Assembly (NCBI GenBank): GCA_003194525.1
Contig: NBIV01000459.1
Location: forward strand, 1 to 32,388
Source of the DNA: Gracilariopsis chorda
Lineage: Eukaryota > Rhodophyta > Florideophyceae > Gracilariales > Gracilariaceae
Direction: 5' to 3'
Length of the DNA stretch: 32,388 bases
Shown here: in pieces, positions 31,834-32,388 of the stretch
Numbering within the stretch: the stretch's first letter is position 1
Layout of the letters: each line of letters opens with the position of its first letter
Program-made: the position numbers and the translations under genes
The notes under the pieces: generated by a model
What the model was told of the DNA's origin: nothing
Seen by the model: the letters and a program-made list of their open reading frames with translations, nothing else
Database searches by the model: none

Positions 31834-32388
31834 CTAGGCCAGCAGCGTCAGCGCAACTTCTAGCGAAACTACCCTTGATTCATCAATTCCTACACTTGAT
31901 GCTCTGATGACGAGCGTTGTGATATTTTCGTCCACTGCAATCACCATTACGTCGGCTCTACTGGCTAGCCTCACCACTGCAGGGCTACCAAAGGCATTTG
32001 TCGTTATGAAGAGGACGTCAACATTCGCAGCCGTAGTAACTGAAGAATCTACGTCCCCGATTGTTGGTAACCAGATGAGGTGCTCGAGAAAGCTCAACAA
32101 GCACGCTGGACAAAACTGTATAGTCAAGCTCTTCCGCTGTTGACTTTGGTGAAACGCTGTCATCTGCTGGCAGCGGTTGAAGTGGTGGAGAATGCGCACA
32201 TGTTAGGCGGAACTCTCGAGTGACAAGATGGCTGATCACTGCTTCTGCACCAGAATTCGCATCAACTGCGTTTCCAGATCGGTAGTTTGCGAGTTGTACA
32301 TGATCTTCCTCAGAAAATTGGGAAACAACTGCTTAGCCTGACAGCTATGCTTTTCAAGGTGCTGGACTGAAAGCAACAAAGCCGCTGG
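31834..32388 (-). pseudogene. DUF3326-family protein, decayed C-terminal part, runs off the window
   Basis: On - from the window edge: LLLSVQHLEKHSCQA, then (shifted) VVSQFSEEDHVQLANYRSG, SGAEAVISHLVTREF, CAHSPPLQPLPADD, SPKSTAEELDYTVL and LVELSRAPHLV; after a further shift near 32075, NAFGSPAVVRLASRADVMVIAVDEN; stop TAG at 31834-31836. This succession (NYR.G..VD..SGAEAVISHL, CAH.P.L.PLP.D, SP.SAAEELGYT.L, LSRAP, GGPAVL..A.....VIAV.EN) is that of DUF3326, an uncharacterised family known from cyanobacteria and photosynthetic eukaryotes. At least two frameshifts and one in-frame stop make it a pseudogene. The array breakpoint (31939/31940) lies inside it. No function is known for the family. 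Confidence 0.75.

Larger units (their letters stand above)
3864..31939 (+). repeat. Five-copy head-to-tail tandem array, unit about 5.6 kb
   Basis: The same roughly 5,610 bp sequence recurs five times without spacers: 3864-9475 (5612 bp), 9476-15084 (5609), 15085-20698 (5614), 20699-26314 (5616), 26315-31939 (5625). The length differences are fully explained by visible indels for copies 1-4. The first four copies differ by only a handful of bases. Internal junctions read ...CCACTGCA|GACAAG...; the left flank reads CAACTGCG|GACAAG and the right flank CCACTGCA|ATCACC. There are no terminal inverted repeats, LTRs or flanking target-site duplication. It is too complex and too gene-bearing for a classic satellite; a macrosatellite-like tandem segmental duplication is the best description. 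Confidence 0.97.
26315..31939 (+). repeat. Array unit, copy 5 (indel-rich)
   Basis: 5625 bp. It matches copy 4 from 26315 to about 27910. From about 27917 to 31677 it has more than 20 differences, nearly all one-base changes in homopolymer runs or gain/loss of one dinucleotide, and then matches again to the end. It shares the CAGCTG duplication (31344-31355) and the extra intron G with copy 4. Confidence 0.93.

Noticed and set aside
3864..31939. The unit as a DNA transposon or LTR element
   Set aside because: No inverted or long terminal repeats at the unit ends, no flanking target-site duplication, and the right end lies inside a host-type pseudogene that continues in the flank.
3864..31939. 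rDNA, 5S or histone tandem cluster
   Set aside because: No rRNA-like or histone-coding sequence recognised in the unit.
1..32388. tRNA genes, CRISPR arrays, bacterial operons
   Set aside because: None seen by eye; the repeats lack the CRISPR spacer layout and the gene structure is eukaryotic.

Overview
This is nuclear DNA of an intron-bearing eukaryote. The evidence is spliceosomal-type introns with GTAAGT/GTATGT donors and CAG acceptors, split genes, no operon layout, and eukaryotic gene families. A relic of the DUF3326 family, which I know mainly from cyanobacteria and photosynthetic eukaryotes, weakly suggests an alga or relative. I cannot name the organism.

Layout: (1) 1-3863 is a single-copy left flank. 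It holds two decayed housekeeping genes facing tail to tail: a phosphoglucomutase-2-type relic on + (about 225-2145) and the C-terminal exon of a valyl-tRNA synthetase relic on - (2311-2989). About 0.9 kb of unassigned DNA follows. (2) 3864-31939 is a head-to-tail tandem array of five almost identical copies of a 5.61-5.63 kb unit (starts 3864, 9476, 15085, 20699, 26315), 87% of the window. (3) 31940-32388 is a single-copy right flank lying inside a decayed DUF3326 gene. The last 106 bp of that gene belong to the repeat unit, so copies 1-4 each end in a truncated tail of it.

Each unit carries, on the - strand: (a) a proline-rich gene for which I propose a two-exon model (104-105 bp intron, 224 aa), followed across one in-frame TGA by a further open stretch with a basic, probably coiled-coil C-terminus; (b) a second proline-rich gene with an 85-residue internal duplication and a CDCA7-like zf-4CXXC_R1 cysteine-rich domain that is cut by one in-frame TAA. 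On + it carries (c) a frameshifted Ty3/gypsy-type integrase fragment with a possible chromodomain end. The rest is unassigned spacer with G-runs, a UACG-loop hairpin and an (AC)7 run.

The array has no terminal inverted repeats or target-site duplication. Its junctions share ACTGC with both flanks, which points to microhomology-mediated segmental duplication followed by unequal exchange. Sparse variants are shared by neighbouring copies. Copy 1 carries a private frameshift in the zinc-finger gene. Copy 5 carries a dense cluster of homopolymer/dinucleotide indels that looks more like unpolished long-read consensus than biology. How the two unit genes work together cannot be read from the sequence: both are low-complexity, both contain a stop shared by all copies, and they may be expressed, recoded or dead.
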